This document shows positions 1 through 10,905 of a DNA stretch of 40,575 nucleotides, piece by piece (positions within the stretch are counted from its first letter, which is position 1; every line of letters starts with the position of its first letter). The position numbers were made by a program, and so were the translations under genes. Below the pieces are notes generated by a model. It was not told the DNA's origin. It saw only the letters and a program-made list of their open reading frames with translations, and ran no database searches. The stretch comes from Methylocella silvestris (GTDB lineage: Bacteria; Pseudomonadota; Alphaproteobacteria; Rhizobiales; Beijerinckiaceae): positions 1 through 40,575 of the forward strand of contig NZ_PDZR01000031.1 in NCBI RefSeq assembly GCF_002891535.1. The letters run 5' to 3'.

Positions 1-161
1 TCATGAGCGAATGCCGCGCTTTGACCAATATCATCGGCAATGGCGTCGCCACCGTGGTCATCTCCTGGTCGGAAGGCGAGCTCGACCGCGAAAAACTCAA
101 CGTCGCTCTCGGCAAAAAAATCGACGTCACGGATCTCGAGACCGGCCTCACGACGGGATAG
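1..161 (+). CDS. dctA: C4-dicarboxylate transporter DctA, C-terminal fragment
   Basis: The window opens inside this gene; codons run in frame from position 3 to a TAG at 159-161, leaving 53 codons. The residues ([19 protein letters not shown]) match the conserved last helix region of DctA, a sodium- or proton-coupled symporter of the DAACS family that imports succinate, fumarate and malate across the inner membrane. The hydrophilic tail after it is typical of the family. Only the C-terminus is visible, so transport residues cannot be checked. A GC-rich hairpin follows the stop by about 20 nt. Identification rests on this short but characteristic stretch; a close paralogue of the same family is possible. 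Confidence 0.85.
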   Translation, partial: MSECRALTNIIGNGVATVVISWSEGELDREKLNVALGKKIDVTDLETGLTTG

Positions 162-180
162 CAGGGGCGGGAATTTCGCT

Positions 181-198
181 GCGGCGCTCTTGCGCCGC
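181..198 (+). terminator. GC-rich hairpin after dctA, possible terminator
   Basis: A perfect inverted repeat, GCGGCGC-tctt-GCGCCGC, starts 19 nt after the dctA stop. No T-tract follows, so intrinsic termination is uncertain; it may only stabilise the 3' end of the dctA mRNA. Confidence 0.35.
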
Positions 199-214
199 GG
201 GCGCTCTGATATTA

Positions 215-229
215 GAACATAAGAAGAAC
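215..229. promoter_or_regulatory. SOS (LexA) box, GAAC-N7-GAAC
   Basis: The sequence GAACATAAGAAGAAC is an exact GAAC-N7-GAAC direct repeat (GTTC-N7-GTTC on the other strand), the established LexA operator of Alphaproteobacteria. It lies in the dctA-ssb gap, 188 nt upstream of the ssb ATG. ssb is a known SOS gene in this class and often shares such a box with a divergent uvrA; here the upstream neighbour is dctA instead. Control of ssb is inferred from position and motif. Confidence 0.6.
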
Positions 230-417
230 ATTTGGAGTTCAGCCATCTGCGCCGCCGGGCCGCAGGCCGGTTTCCGCGAGAAACTCTTATTTTATGTGGA
301 TGGCCGCGTGATCTCAGGCGGGGCGCTCTGACGTTTGCGCTAGGATCATGCGACAAGCGAAATCTTAAACTCGAGCGGGAGGAGCCGGACGGCGCCCCGC
401 TTTGAAGGAGCGTCAGC

Positions 418-927
418 ATGGCGGGCAGCGTCAACAAGGTCATTCTCATCGGCAATCTTGGCCGCGATCCCGAAACGCGGCGGATGAATTCCGGCGACGC
501 CGTCGTGAGCTTCAGCCTCGCCACGACCGATTCCTGGCGCGACAAGGCCACGGGCGAGCGCAAGGACCGCACCGAGTGGCATAACATCGTGATTTTCAAT
601 GAAAATCTTGGCAAGATCGCGGATCAATATTGCAAGAAGGGCTCGAAAGTCTATGTCGAGGGCGCGTTGCAGACGCGCGAATATACCGACAAGGACGGCA
701 ATCAGCGCAAGGTGACGGAGATCGTGCTGCAGCGCTTTCGCGGCGAGCTGACGCTGCTCGACAGCCGCGGCGGCGGCCGGGGCGAGGCCGACAGCGATCG
801 GAGCTTTGAGGATTCCTCATCAAGCTTCGGGCGCTCTTCGCCGATGGAGCGCGCTCCCGAACGCCGGCCGGCGGCGACCGGGGCGAGCCGCGTTTCCGAT
901 ATCATCGACGACGACATTCCGTTCTAA
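418..927 (+). CDS. ssb: Single-stranded DNA-binding protein SSB
   Basis: SSB coats single-stranded DNA during replication, recombination and repair, and recruits partner proteins through its C-terminal tip. The 169-residue product has the N-terminal OB fold (roughly residues 4-110, beginning VNKVILIGNLGRDPE, with the WHNIVIF and KVYVEGAL strands), a Gly/Ser/Arg-rich flexible linker, and the acidic tip DIIDDDIPF at the extreme C-terminus. Length is normal for alphaproteobacterial SSB. The ATG at 418 has a GGAG-type ribosome site a few bases upstream. It stands alone ahead of gyrA, and a LexA-type box lies in the upstream gap, suggesting DNA-damage induction. Confidence 0.97.
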   Translation: MAGSVNKVILIGNLGRDPETRRMNSGDAVVSFSLATTDSWRDKATGERKDRTEWHNIVIFNENLGKIADQYCKKGSKVYVEGALQTREYTDKDGNQRKVTEIVLQRFRGELTLLDSRGGGRGEADSDRSFEDSSSSFGRSSPMERAPERRPAATGASRVSDIIDDDIPF

Positions 928-1101
928 GCCGAGTTAACTGCAGGCTAATCTCCTGTTTCGATGAAGTTTTCCTGAGCTTGCGCGGCGCGCTGGCGTTTTG
1001 TCGTCCGGTCGATTAGGTTCGCCCGGCGCAGGCCGCGCGGCGCTTCGCCCGCTGGCTCTGATTTGCTCCCTTGAACTCGCTCATTTTCTGGATTGGCTGC
1101 T

Positions 1102-3888
<2,787 letters not shown>

Positions 3889-4030
3889 CATCATGCCGAA
3901 AAGTTGGAGACTTTTCGGATCAACATGATGCGTCGAAACAAAAGCATCATGCCGAAAAGTTGGAGACTTTTCGGGTCAACATGATGCGTCGAAACAAAGA
4001 CATCATGCCGAAAAGTTGCAGACTTTTCGG
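3889..4030. repeat. Tandem 56-bp palindromic (REP-like) repeat, about 2.5 copies
   Basis: Units start at 3889, 3945 and 4001; the first two are 56 bp and differ at a few bases, the third is cut short after its hairpin. Each unit holds a perfect stem CCGAAAAGT-(5 nt)-ACTTTTCGG, nested inside outer arms CATCATG and CATGATG. The array starts immediately after the gyrA stop. Palindromic intergenic repeats of this general type are common in Rhizobiales. The hairpins could terminate or protect the gyrA transcript, which is inference. Confidence 0.9.
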
Positions 4031-4094
4031 GTCGACGTAAGGCGTTGAACGACAGCGAGAGGCGGCAGTCAGGTTGGGCGAAGCAGAGCGACTG

Positions 4095-4799
4095 ATGGCC
4101 ATCAGAAGGCGTCGCGCGCGTCTGTCGCTGCCCAAAAGCCGCGACGAGATCCGCGATCCGCTGCTGTCGATCCTGACCCTTCTGCTGATTGGGCTGATTT
4201 TTATCGTGGTGCCGCTTCATGCGGCGGGCGCGATCTCGGCGGAAGGCTACGGCTTCGTCGTCGTCCTGCTGCTGGCAAGCTGCGCGCTGACCCAATCGCG
4301 GCGGTGGTCGGTGATCGCTGCGCTTTTATTCGGCATTGGCATTGCAGCGGCGGCGATCGTGCTCCGTTCCAAGGCGCCCTCTTTCGTCGATCTTTATCTC
4401 GACGCCGTCGCGACGCTGATCATTGACGTCGTGCTGATCGTTGTCGTCACGCAGGCGGTGTTCGCGCCCGGCAAGATCACCATTCATCGCATCAATGGCG
4501 CGGTGCTTTTGTATCTGACGATCGGCATGACCTTCGCCGGACTGTTTACGGTGGTCGCCCTTGCGTCGCCTGGCGCGATCTCGAACCTCGACGCAAACGA
4601 GATGCGGGGCCTTGCGAGCCGCGTCATCTATTTCAGCTTCACGACCCTGACTTCGGTCGGCTATGGCGACATCGTCCCGGTGCATCCGGTGGCGCGCTCG
4701 CTCGCCAATCTCGAAGCGATTGTCGGCCAATTGTTTCCGGCGACGCTTCTTGCCCGCCTTGTGACGCTCGAACTGTCCGAGCGCTCCACCAGACCTTGA
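4095..4799 (+). CDS. Two-pore-helix type potassium channel family protein
   Basis: This is an inner-membrane ion channel protein of the Ion_trans_2 class. The 234-residue product has a basic N-terminus, about six hydrophobic segments, and the selectivity filter SVGYGD at residues 187-192, following the pore helix FSFTTLT and preceding a final hydrophobic helix. That filter is diagnostic of potassium-conducting channels. No RCK, cyclic-nucleotide or other cytoplasmic regulatory domain follows; the protein ends about 40 residues after the filter. The ATG at 4095 (MAIRRRR) is preferred to a TTG at 4074, though neither has a strong ribosome site. It is convergent with hspQ, 15 nt apart. Substrate is inferred from the filter only. 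Confidence 0.85.
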   Translation: MAIRRRRARLSLPKSRDEIRDPLLSILTLLLIGLIFIVVPLHAAGAISAEGYGFVVVLLLASCALTQSRRWSVIAALLFGIGIAAAAIVLRSKAPSFVDLYLDAVATLIIDVVLIVVVTQAVFAPGKITIHRINGAVLLYLTIGMTFAGLFTVVALASPGAISNLDANEMRGLASRVIYFSFTTLTSVGYGDIVPVHPVARSLANLEAIVGQLFPATLLARLVTLELSERSTRP

Positions 4800-4814
4800 T
4801 CGCCGCGCCGGCGA

Positions 4815-5144
4815 TCAGTTGCGCCGGCCGGTGCGGATCTGATAGCCGCCGTCCTGGGCTCTTGTAAAAATCTCGTCGACTTGCGGATGGCGCACCGGAT
4901 CGCCAGACGTGTCGGGCAGGAGATTCTGCTCCGAGACATAGGCGATATATTCGGTCTCGGCATTCTCCGCGAAGAGGTGATAGAAGGGCTGATCCTTGCG
5001 CGGGCGAACCTCTTCGGGAATGGATTGCCACCATTCGTCGGTGTTGGAAAAGACCGGATCGACATCATAGATGACGCCGCGGAAAGGATATTTCCGGTGC
5101 TTGACGACCTGTCCGATGCCGAATTTTGCAACAAGAGGCTTCAT
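4815..5144 (-). CDS. hspQ: Heat shock protein HspQ (YccV-like, hemimethylated-DNA-binding family)
   Basis: The 109-residue product has the family's whole-length signature: FGIGQVVKHRKYPFRGVIYDVDP near the N-terminus, the WW pair in DEWWQSIP, then QPFYHLFAEN and YIAYVSEQNLLPD. HspQ in enterobacteria is a heat-induced specificity factor that affects Lon proteolysis and DnaA stability; the older name refers to hemimethylated DNA binding. Size is normal (about 105 residues). It is transcribed toward the channel gene and away from nnr, with a 132-nt gap to the nnr start. The role in this organism is inferred from the family. Confidence 0.93.
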   Translation of the reverse strand: MKPLVAKFGIGQVVKHRKYPFRGVIYDVDPVFSNTDEWWQSIPEEVRPRKDQPFYHLFAENAETEYIAYVSEQNLLPDTSGDPVRHPQVDEIFTRAQDGGYQIRTGRRN

Positions 5145-5276
5145 GAAATCACGTCCGCGGCAAAATCGACGCCGGAGCGGCCCATCGGGCGCCAGAGCGG
5201 ATCATCCGGACCTTATTTCGGTAACCGGCGCCGCCGCTGATGTCAATTGCGCCTGCGCGCGCCGGATCTGTCGCTC

Positions 5277-6893
5277 ATGAGCCTGCAAAATCTTCCGCCC
5301 GAATTGTTGACCAATGCGGAAATGGGCGAAGCCGACCGGATGACGATCGCCTCCGGCACGCCGGGCTATCAGCTGATGGAAAACGCCGGCGCCGCTGTCG
5401 CCGCAGAGGCCGCGCGGCTGTCGCCGAGAGGCGGCAGGATCGCAGTGCTGTGCGGCCCGGGCAATAATGGCGGCGATGGTTTTGTCGCGGCGCGGCTCCT
5501 CAAGGCGCGCGGCTTTTCCGTCACGCTTGGCTTGCTTGGGCCATGCGAGGCGCTGCATGGCGACGCCGCGACCGCCGCGGGCGCGTGGGATGGCGAGACG
5601 GCGGCGCTTGACGCGCTTGATCTCGAAAGCGCGGATGTTGCGATCGACGCATTGTTTGGCGCCGGCATCGCGCGCGATCTCGATGGAGCGGCGCGCGACG
5701 CCGTGCTTCGCCTCAATGAGTGGTCGGCGCGGCGCAGGAAGCCGGCGCTCGCGGTCGATGTGCCCTCGGGTCTCGATGGAACCAGCGGGGAGATCCGCGG
5801 CGTCGCCGTGCGGGCGGCGCGCACGATTACGTTCTTCCGTCGCAAGCCCGGCCATTTGCTTTTGCCCGGACGCATCTATTGTGGCGAGACCGTCGTGGCC
5901 GATATCGGCATCCGGGCAGAAACGCTCGCCGCGATCGCGCCGAAGGCGGCGGCGAACGGGCCGCAGCTCTGGGGCCGACTGCTGCCGTTTCCCTCGATCG
6001 AGGGACATAAATATTCGCGCGGCCATGCGCTCGTCCTGTCCGGCTCGCTCGCGCACACCGGCGCGGCGCGGCTTGCGGCCAGAGGGGCGCTGCGCGCCGG
6101 GGCGGGGCTCGTCACGGTCGCGACCCCGCGCGATGCGCTGGCGGTCCACGCCGCGGCGCTGACCGCCGTCATGACGGCGCCCTGTGACGGGCCGGAAGAA
6201 CTGGCGGCGCTTCTTGGCGACAGCCGCAAGAACGCGCTCGTGCTTGGCCCCGGCCTCGGCGTCGGCGCCGAGACGCGCGCCTTTGTGACGACCGCGCTCG
6301 CGGCTGGAAAGGCGGGTCCCTCGCCCCGCGCGATCGTGCTCGACGCCGACGCTCTGTCGAGCTTCAAGGGCGCGGCGGCCGAACTCGGGCAGGCGATCCG
6401 CGCGGCAGGCGCGCCCGTCGTCCTGACGCCGCATGACGGCGAATTCGCGCGGCTGTTTGACGGCGCCTCGCCGGACGACGCGGACCGATACGCTGGGAAC
6501 GGCTTCCAGCCCGAGGCCGCGCGCGAGGCGCTGAAAAACCTGCGCTCCGGCTCGAAGCTCACGCGCGCGCGGGCTGCGGCCGTGCTGACGGGCGCCGTCG
6601 TACTGCTGAAAGGACCCGACACCGTCGTCGCCGATCCGGACGGGCGCGCGACGATCGACGATCTGTCGCCGCCCTGGCTCGCCACCGCCGGCTCAGGCGA
6701 TGTTCTCGCTGGCATGATCGGCGGACTTTGCGCGCAAGCCATGCCCATCTTCGAGGCGGCCTCCGCCGCCGTCTGGCTGCATGGAGCGGCCGCGCGCCAA
6801 TTCGGCGTCGGGCTCATCTCTGAGGATTTGCCCGAATCGCTGCCGGCCGTCCTGCGCGCCCTCTATGACAATCTGGGCCGCCACCCGCTCTGA
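5277..6893 (+). CDS. nnr: Bifunctional NAD(P)H-hydrate epimerase / ADP-dependent NAD(P)H-hydrate dehydratase
   Basis: This enzyme repairs damaged hydrated NADH and NADPH: the epimerase interconverts R and S hydrates and the dehydratase restores the S form using ADP. The 538-residue product is the usual YjeF fusion. The N-terminal epimerase domain (about residues 10-220) shows CGPGNNGGDGFVAARLL, DALFGAGIARDLDG and VDVPSGLDG. The C-terminal ribokinase-like domain (about 235-535) shows HKYSRGHALVLSG, LVLGPGLG, LTPHDGEFARLF, VVLLKGPDTVV and the catalytic ATAGSGDVLAGMIGG. The ATG at 5277 (MSLQNLPPELLTN) is chosen; an upstream TTG at 5247 would add a basic extension. It faces away from hspQ and is followed by opgC after about 100 nt. 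Confidence 0.95.
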   Translation: MSLQNLPPELLTNAEMGEADRMTIASGTPGYQLMENAGAAVAAEAARLSPRGGRIAVLCGPGNNGGDGFVAARLLKARGFSVTLGLLGPCEALHGDAATAAGAWDGETAALDALDLESADVAIDALFGAGIARDLDGAARDAVLRLNEWSARRRKPALAVDVPSGLDGTSGEIRGVAVRAARTITFFRRKPGHLLLPGRIYCGETVVADIGIRAETLAAIAPKAAANGPQLWGRLLPFPSIEGHKYSRGHALVLSGSLAHTGAARLAARGALRAGAGLVTVATPRDALAVHAAALTAVMTAPCDGPEELAALLGDSRKNALVLGPGLGVGAETRAFVTTALAAGKAGPSPRAIVLDADALSSFKGAAAELGQAIRAAGAPVVLTPHDGEFARLFDGASPDDADRYAGNGFQPEAAREALKNLRSGSKLTRARAAAVLTGAVVLLKGPDTVVADPDGRATIDDLSPPWLATAGSGDVLAGMIGGLCAQAMPIFEAASAAVWLHGAAARQFGVGLISEDLPESLPAVLRALYDNLGRHPL

Positions 6894-6989
6894 GGCCGCC
6901 GCGGGCGATCAAGCACAATTGTCTCCACTTTGCCGGTTTTTGCGGAGAGGATCACGAGAGCCCCGCGGCAGGGGACATCTGGAACCTCG

Positions 6990-8090
6990 ATGCGCGCTCC
7001 GAACGAGATCGATTTCTGGCGCGGCTTCGCTCTCGTCACGATTTTTATCAATCATATCCCCGGGCTTTATTTCGAGCGCTTCACCTTCCGCAATGTCTCG
7101 CTCTCGGACTCGGCCGAGCTGTTCGTGTTTCTGGCCGGCGTCGCGCTGCGCAAGCTCGTCGAGGGGCCGGTCGCGGGGCTAAAGCCGGGCGCTATCGTGT
7201 TCCGCCTCGAGGGCCGCGCACTCAATGTCTATGTCGCGCAGACGGTGATTACCGAAGTCGCGATCGCTCTCCTGGCCGCGGCTTCGCTGTTGCTTGACGC
7301 GCCCTTCATGATCGATTGGCACAATGCGTCGGCCGTTTTCAATCAGCCAGTGGAGGCTCATATCGGGCTGGTCCTGCTGACGCATCAGCTGGGCTATTTC
7401 AACATCCTGCCGCTCTATGTCGTGCTGATGTTCGTCGCGCCGCTGATCGCGCTGACGCATCGCTACGCGCCGGCCGCGCTCGCGCCGGCGTCCTTCGCGA
7501 TCTATGCGTTTGCGCTGATCTCGGGGATCAATTTTCCGACCTGGCCGGTCGAGGGCACCTGGTTTTTCAATCCGCTGAGCTGGCAGTTCATCTATTGCCT
7601 CGGCTTCATCCTTGGCGGCGCCGACGGGCTTGGCGGTTTCGCTCGGCGCCACAGGCAGAGCCTGCGCCGTCTCGCCATCCCGATCGTCGCAGCGGGCGCG
7701 GTCCTGGCGCTGATGAATTTCTCGCCGAGCCCGATATCGGTCCCGCAGCCGAAGCTTCTCTTCATGTTCGACAAGACGTTTCTGTCGCCTGCCCGTCTTG
7801 TTCACAGTCTAGCTTTGACTGCGCTTTTCGCAGGCGCCTTTGCAACCATCGAGCGTTGGTCCCCGGCCGGGGGAAAATTTCTTTCTCTGCTTGGGCGCAA
7901 CTCGCTGAATGTATTCTGCGCCGCTTCGCTGCTCAGCCTGATTTGCCAGATAGTTCGCTTTGTCTATGGCGGACATGTTGCAACCGATGCGCTGATCGTT
8001 ATCCTCGGACTGACAGTCATGGGACTTGTCGCATGGGCTTCGGAATGGCGCGCAAGACTACCGGCGGATCGGCCCGCGCGGGCGCGTTAG
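6990..8090 (+). CDS. opgC: OpgC-domain integral membrane acyltransferase
   Basis: OpgC proteins are polytopic inner-membrane acyltransferases that add succinyl groups to osmoregulated periplasmic glucans. The 366-residue product starts with the family signature RAPNEIDFWRGFALVTIFINHIPG and SDSAELFVFLAG, and has about ten hydrophobic segments, ending in a short Arg-rich cytoplasmic tail. The ATG at 6990 has a GGA upstream; a longer in-frame reading from 6930 lacks family similarity. The end of the gene overlaps the start of the SGNH hydrolase gene by 58 nt, which suggests translational coupling and joint function. The glucan substrate is inferred from the family; other O-acylation targets are possible. 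Confidence 0.85.
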   Translation: MRAPNEIDFWRGFALVTIFINHIPGLYFERFTFRNVSLSDSAELFVFLAGVALRKLVEGPVAGLKPGAIVFRLEGRALNVYVAQTVITEVAIALLAAASLLLDAPFMIDWHNASAVFNQPVEAHIGLVLLTHQLGYFNILPLYVVLMFVAPLIALTHRYAPAALAPASFAIYAFALISGINFPTWPVEGTWFFNPLSWQFIYCLGFILGGADGLGGFARRHRQSLRRLAIPIVAAGAVLALMNFSPSPISVPQPKLLFMFDKTFLSPARLVHSLALTALFAGAFATIERWSPAGGKFLSLLGRNSLNVFCAASLLSLICQIVRFVYGGHVATDALIVILGLTVMGLVAWASEWRARLPADRPARAR

Positions 8091-8890
8091 CGGCGCTGGT
8101 CTGCCTCGCGCCGCTCGCGCATGCGCAGGATGCGCCATCTTCCGTCGCGCCGCTCGCGGGCTCTGGCGCGAGCGCGCCCACTGCGATGGTCGCGCCGCCG
8201 CTCAGCGCGTCCTGCGACGTCCCCGCGTCCGATCTTGCCGGTCCGATCGCCCTGCCGAATTTTACCGCGGCGCTGCAAAAGCGCGAAACGGTCACAATCC
8301 TTGCGATCGGATCGTCCTCGACCGCCGGGACGGGCTCCTCCAACACGGCCAAGACCTATCCCTCGCAACTCGAAGCCATCCTTGAAAAGACGTTGAAGGG
8401 CGAGGACGTCATCATTATCAATCGCGGTCTGCCGGGCGAGGTGGCGCAGAGCACGGCCGAACGCATCAAGAGCGAGGTCGCGCTGAAAAAACCCGATCTC
8501 GTCTTGTGGCAAACCGGCACGAATGACGCGCTGGCGCGAGTCCCCGCCAGCGATTTCGCGGCGACGGTGCGCTCGACCGTTCAATGGCTCAAGGACAACC
8601 AGACCGATGTCGCCCTCGTCGGGCTGCAATATGCGCCGCGGCTGGCGCGCGACAGCAATTACGCCGAGATCCGCGATGCGCTAAAGCGCGTCGCGGCGGA
8701 AGAGAACGTTCTGTATGTCAGCCGCTATGACGCCATGCGCTTCATCGCGCAGACTCGCGCCAACCTGCATCTGATGGCGCAGGACGGGTTTCATCTGAAT
8801 GATCTTGGCTATCAATGCATGGCTGAACATGTCGCCCATGCGCTGATCGTCAGCCTGTTCATGAAGAAAGTGCGACCCGCCGCGAATTGA
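8033..8890 (+). CDS. Exported SGNH/GDSL-type hydrolase or acyltransferase
   Basis: The 285-residue product begins with a signal peptide (basic start, hydrophobic stretch around residues 16-29, cleavage near AHAQ), then an Ala/Pro-rich linker. The SGNH fold follows: block I AIGSSSTAG with Ser95 as likely nucleophile (GSS replaces GDS), block II Gly in NRGLPGEV, block III TGTNDA with Asn164, and block V DGFHLNDLGY with Asp251 and His254. All catalytic positions are present, so it should be an active periplasmic esterase or transacylase. The start ATG at 8033 lies inside opgC with a GGGA upstream; ATG 8045 is the alternative. Tight overlap with opgC suggests it works on the same glycan, which is inference. 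Confidence 0.85.
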   Translation: MGFGMARKTTGGSARAGALAALVCLAPLAHAQDAPSSVAPLAGSGASAPTAMVAPPLSASCDVPASDLAGPIALPNFTAALQKRETVTILAIGSSSTAGTGSSNTAKTYPSQLEAILEKTLKGEDVIIINRGLPGEVAQSTAERIKSEVALKKPDLVLWQTGTNDALARVPASDFAATVRSTVQWLKDNQTDVALVGLQYAPRLARDSNYAEIRDALKRVAAEENVLYVSRYDAMRFIAQTRANLHLMAQDGFHLNDLGYQCMAEHVAHALIVSLFMKKVRPAAN

Positions 8891-8919
8891 AAATCCCGCC
8901 GGTCCCGACGTCGCGGCCG

Positions 8920-9786
8920 TCACGTCGCAAGCCGCCGTTCGCCGAGCGCGCAGGCGAGGGCCGCAAAACCCTCGATGTCGATCTCCTCGGCGCGGGCCGT
9001 CGGATCAACGCCGGCGGCGGCGAGGATCGCCGCGGCGTCGTCTGCCCCGAGCGATTTCAGCGACTGCCGCAGCATCTTGCGCCGCTGCCCGAAGGCGGCC
9101 TGCGTCACAAGCGACAGCAGCCGCGCCTCGCAGGACAACGGGGCTGCGCGAGGGCGAAGCTCGACCACGCTCGACGTCACCTTCGGCGGGGGCGTGAAGG
9201 CGGATGGCGACACGTCGAACAGGATGCGGGTTTCGCAGCGCCAGTTGCACAGCACCGCGAGACGGCCATAGGCGGCGCGCTGCAAAGGCGTCGCGACGAT
9301 CCGCTCAGCGACCTCGCGCTGGAACATCAGGATGAGGCGGTCGAACCAGGGGGGCCATGGTTCGCTTTCGACCCAGCGCGTCAGCAGCGCGGTTGCGACA
9401 TTGTAAGGAAGATTGGCGCAGATGCGGGCGGGCCGGGCGTCTCCCGCCAGGGCCGCGACATCGGCGCCAAGCGCGTCGCCGGCGATAATATCGAGACGCC
9501 CGGGATAATGTTCGGCGATCTGCCGCAGCGCCGGCAGGCAGCGCTCATCGCGCTCGATAGCGATCAGTTTTCGCGCGCCCTCCGTGAGCAGCGCGCGGGT
9601 CAATCCTCCAGGACCCGGGCCGACCTCGAGGATCAGCGCAGCGTCCTTCGGCCCCGCGGCGCGGGCGATGCGGCCTGTGAGATTGAGGTCGAAAAGAAAG
9701 TTTTGCCCGAGCGATTTCTTTGCGTCGAGGCCGAAAGACGCGACGATCTCGCGCAAAGGGGGCAGGTCGTCCGTCGCGCCGGACAT
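8920..9786 (-). CDS. rsmA: 16S rRNA (adenine1518/1519-N6) dimethyltransferase RsmA (KsgA)
   Basis: RsmA dimethylates two adjacent adenines in helix 45 of 16S rRNA during late assembly of the 30S subunit. The 288-residue product has the family opening [19 protein letters not shown], the SAM-binding motif [16 protein letters not shown], the acidic [10 protein letters not shown] strand, and the catalytic motif [14 protein letters not shown]. The C-terminal helical domain carries [13 protein letters not shown]. The start ATG (9786-9784) overlaps the stop of pdxA by one base, so the two are probably translationally coupled, as in the E. coli pdxA-rsmA order. Confidence 0.97.
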   Translation of the reverse strand: MSGATDDLPPLREIVASFGLDAKKSLGQNFLFDLNLTGRIARAAGPKDAALILEVGPGPGGLTRALLTEGARKLIAIERDERCLPALRQIAEHYPGRLDIIAGDALGADVAALAGDARPARICANLPYNVATALLTRWVESEPWPPWFDRLILMFQREVAERIVATPLQRAAYGRLAVLCNWRCETRILFDVSPSAFTPPPKVTSSVVELRPRAAPLSCEARLLSLVTQAAFGQRRKMLRQSLKSLGADDAAAILAAAGVDPTARAEEIDIEGFAALACALGERRLAT

Positions 9787-10823
9787 CAGCTTGAAAGAGC
9801 CCGGCGCGCGAGCCGGCCGGCGAGCTTGAGTGCGGCGATGAGGCTTGAGGGATCGGCGATCCCCTGGCCGGCGATGCCGAAGGCGGTGCCATGATCCGGC
9901 GAGGTGCGGATGAAAGGCAGGCCGAGCGTCACGTTCACGCCATGGTCGAAAGCGAGCGTCTTGATCGGAATCAGCGCCTGATCGTGATACATGGCAATCG
10001 CGACGTCATAGCTCTCGCGCGCCTTGGCGTGAAACATGGCGTCGGCGGGGTGCGGGCCGCTGACGCAGACGCCCGCCTCGCGCAGGGCGGCAAGCGCCGG
10101 GGCGATGATGTCGATTTCTTCACGCCCCATGGCGCCGCCTTCGCCGGCGTGCGGATTGAGCCCGGTAAAGGCGAGCCGTGGCCGCGCGACGCCGAACCGG
10201 CGCTGAAAATCATGCGATGTGATTTGGCCGGTCCGGATCAGCAACGCCGTCGAGAGGCGCCCAGGAACGTCCTTCAAGGGGATATGGATCGTCGCCGGCA
10301 CGACGGCGAGTTCAGGCGACCACAGCAGCATCACGGGAAGTACCTTGCGTCCCGTCAGGCGCGCGGCCAGAACCCCGAGAAATTCCGTATGCCCCGGATG
10401 CGCGAAGCCGGCGCGATAGAGAATCTCCTTGGCGATGGGATTGGTGACGACCGCCGCCGCCTCGCCGCGCGCGACGAGGCCGACGCAGGTTTCAATCGAG
10501 GCGATCGTCGCCGCGGCATCGTCTGGATGCGGTTTTCCGGGAGCGCCTTTGACGACGCCTTGCGAATCGAGCACGGGCAGCGCGTCGGGGAATGTCTTCA
10601 GCGCTTCGGCGGCGGAGGCGACCCGCGCGATCGGCGCCTCAAGACCAAGGCTGCGCGCGAGGGCGGCAAGATGGTCTGCCTCGGCGGCGATCACAAAGGC
10701 TGGCGCCTCGGGATCCTCGCGCGTCAGACGCCAGGCTTTCAGCGCGAGTTCAGGGCCAATGCCCGAGGGATCGCCGCGGGTCAGCGCGATCAGGGGCTTT
10801 GCCGGTCGAGGCGCATCTAACAT
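9786..10823 (-). CDS. pdxA: 4-hydroxythreonine-4-phosphate dehydrogenase PdxA
   Basis: PdxA oxidises 4-phosphohydroxy-L-threonine in the DXP-dependent route to pyridoxal 5'-phosphate. The 345-residue product shows [21 protein letters not shown] at the N-terminus, [23 protein letters not shown] in the middle, [15 protein letters not shown] with metal-binding His, and the C-terminal [40 protein letters not shown]-like run (here ending GTAFGIAG). The ATG at 10823 (MLDAPRP) has AGAAGG about 10 nt upstream on the minus strand, so the longer reading from 10862 is rejected. It sits between surA and rsmA in the order known from E. coli. Confidence 0.96.
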   Translation of the reverse strand: MLDAPRPAKPLIALTRGDPSGIGPELALKAWRLTREDPEAPAFVIAAEADHLAALARSLGLEAPIARVASAAEALKTFPDALPVLDSQGVVKGAPGKPHPDDAAATIASIETCVGLVARGEAAAVVTNPIAKEILYRAGFAHPGHTEFLGVLAARLTGRKVLPVMLLWSPELAVVPATIHIPLKDVPGRLSTALLIRTGQITSHDFQRRFGVARPRLAFTGLNPHAGEGGAMGREEIDIIAPALAALREAGVCVSGPHPADAMFHAKARESYDVAIAMYHDQALIPIKTLAFDHGVNVTLGLPFIRTSPDHGTAFGIAGQGIADPSSLIAALKLAGRLARRALSS

Positions 10824-10905
10824 ATGACGGGCGCCTTCTGACCTGATTTGCGGGGTCCTCAAGCGGGGGCCGATCCGGGCGACCGCAGGCGCGCTTGTGC
10901 TGTGC

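Noticed and set aside
3889-4030. CRISPR array
   Set aside because: Only two to three copies, units are contiguous with no spacers, the repeat is itself a palindrome, and there are no cas genes nearby.
5202-6434. Open frame of 410 codons on the minus strand opposite nnr
   Set aside because: Arg-rich shadow without motifs; the plus strand holds all epimerase and dehydratase motifs.
7316-8032. Upstream extension of the SGNH hydrolase frame through opgC
   Set aside because: The extension is Arg/Pro-rich out-of-frame opgC sequence; the real protein begins with a signal peptide near 8033.
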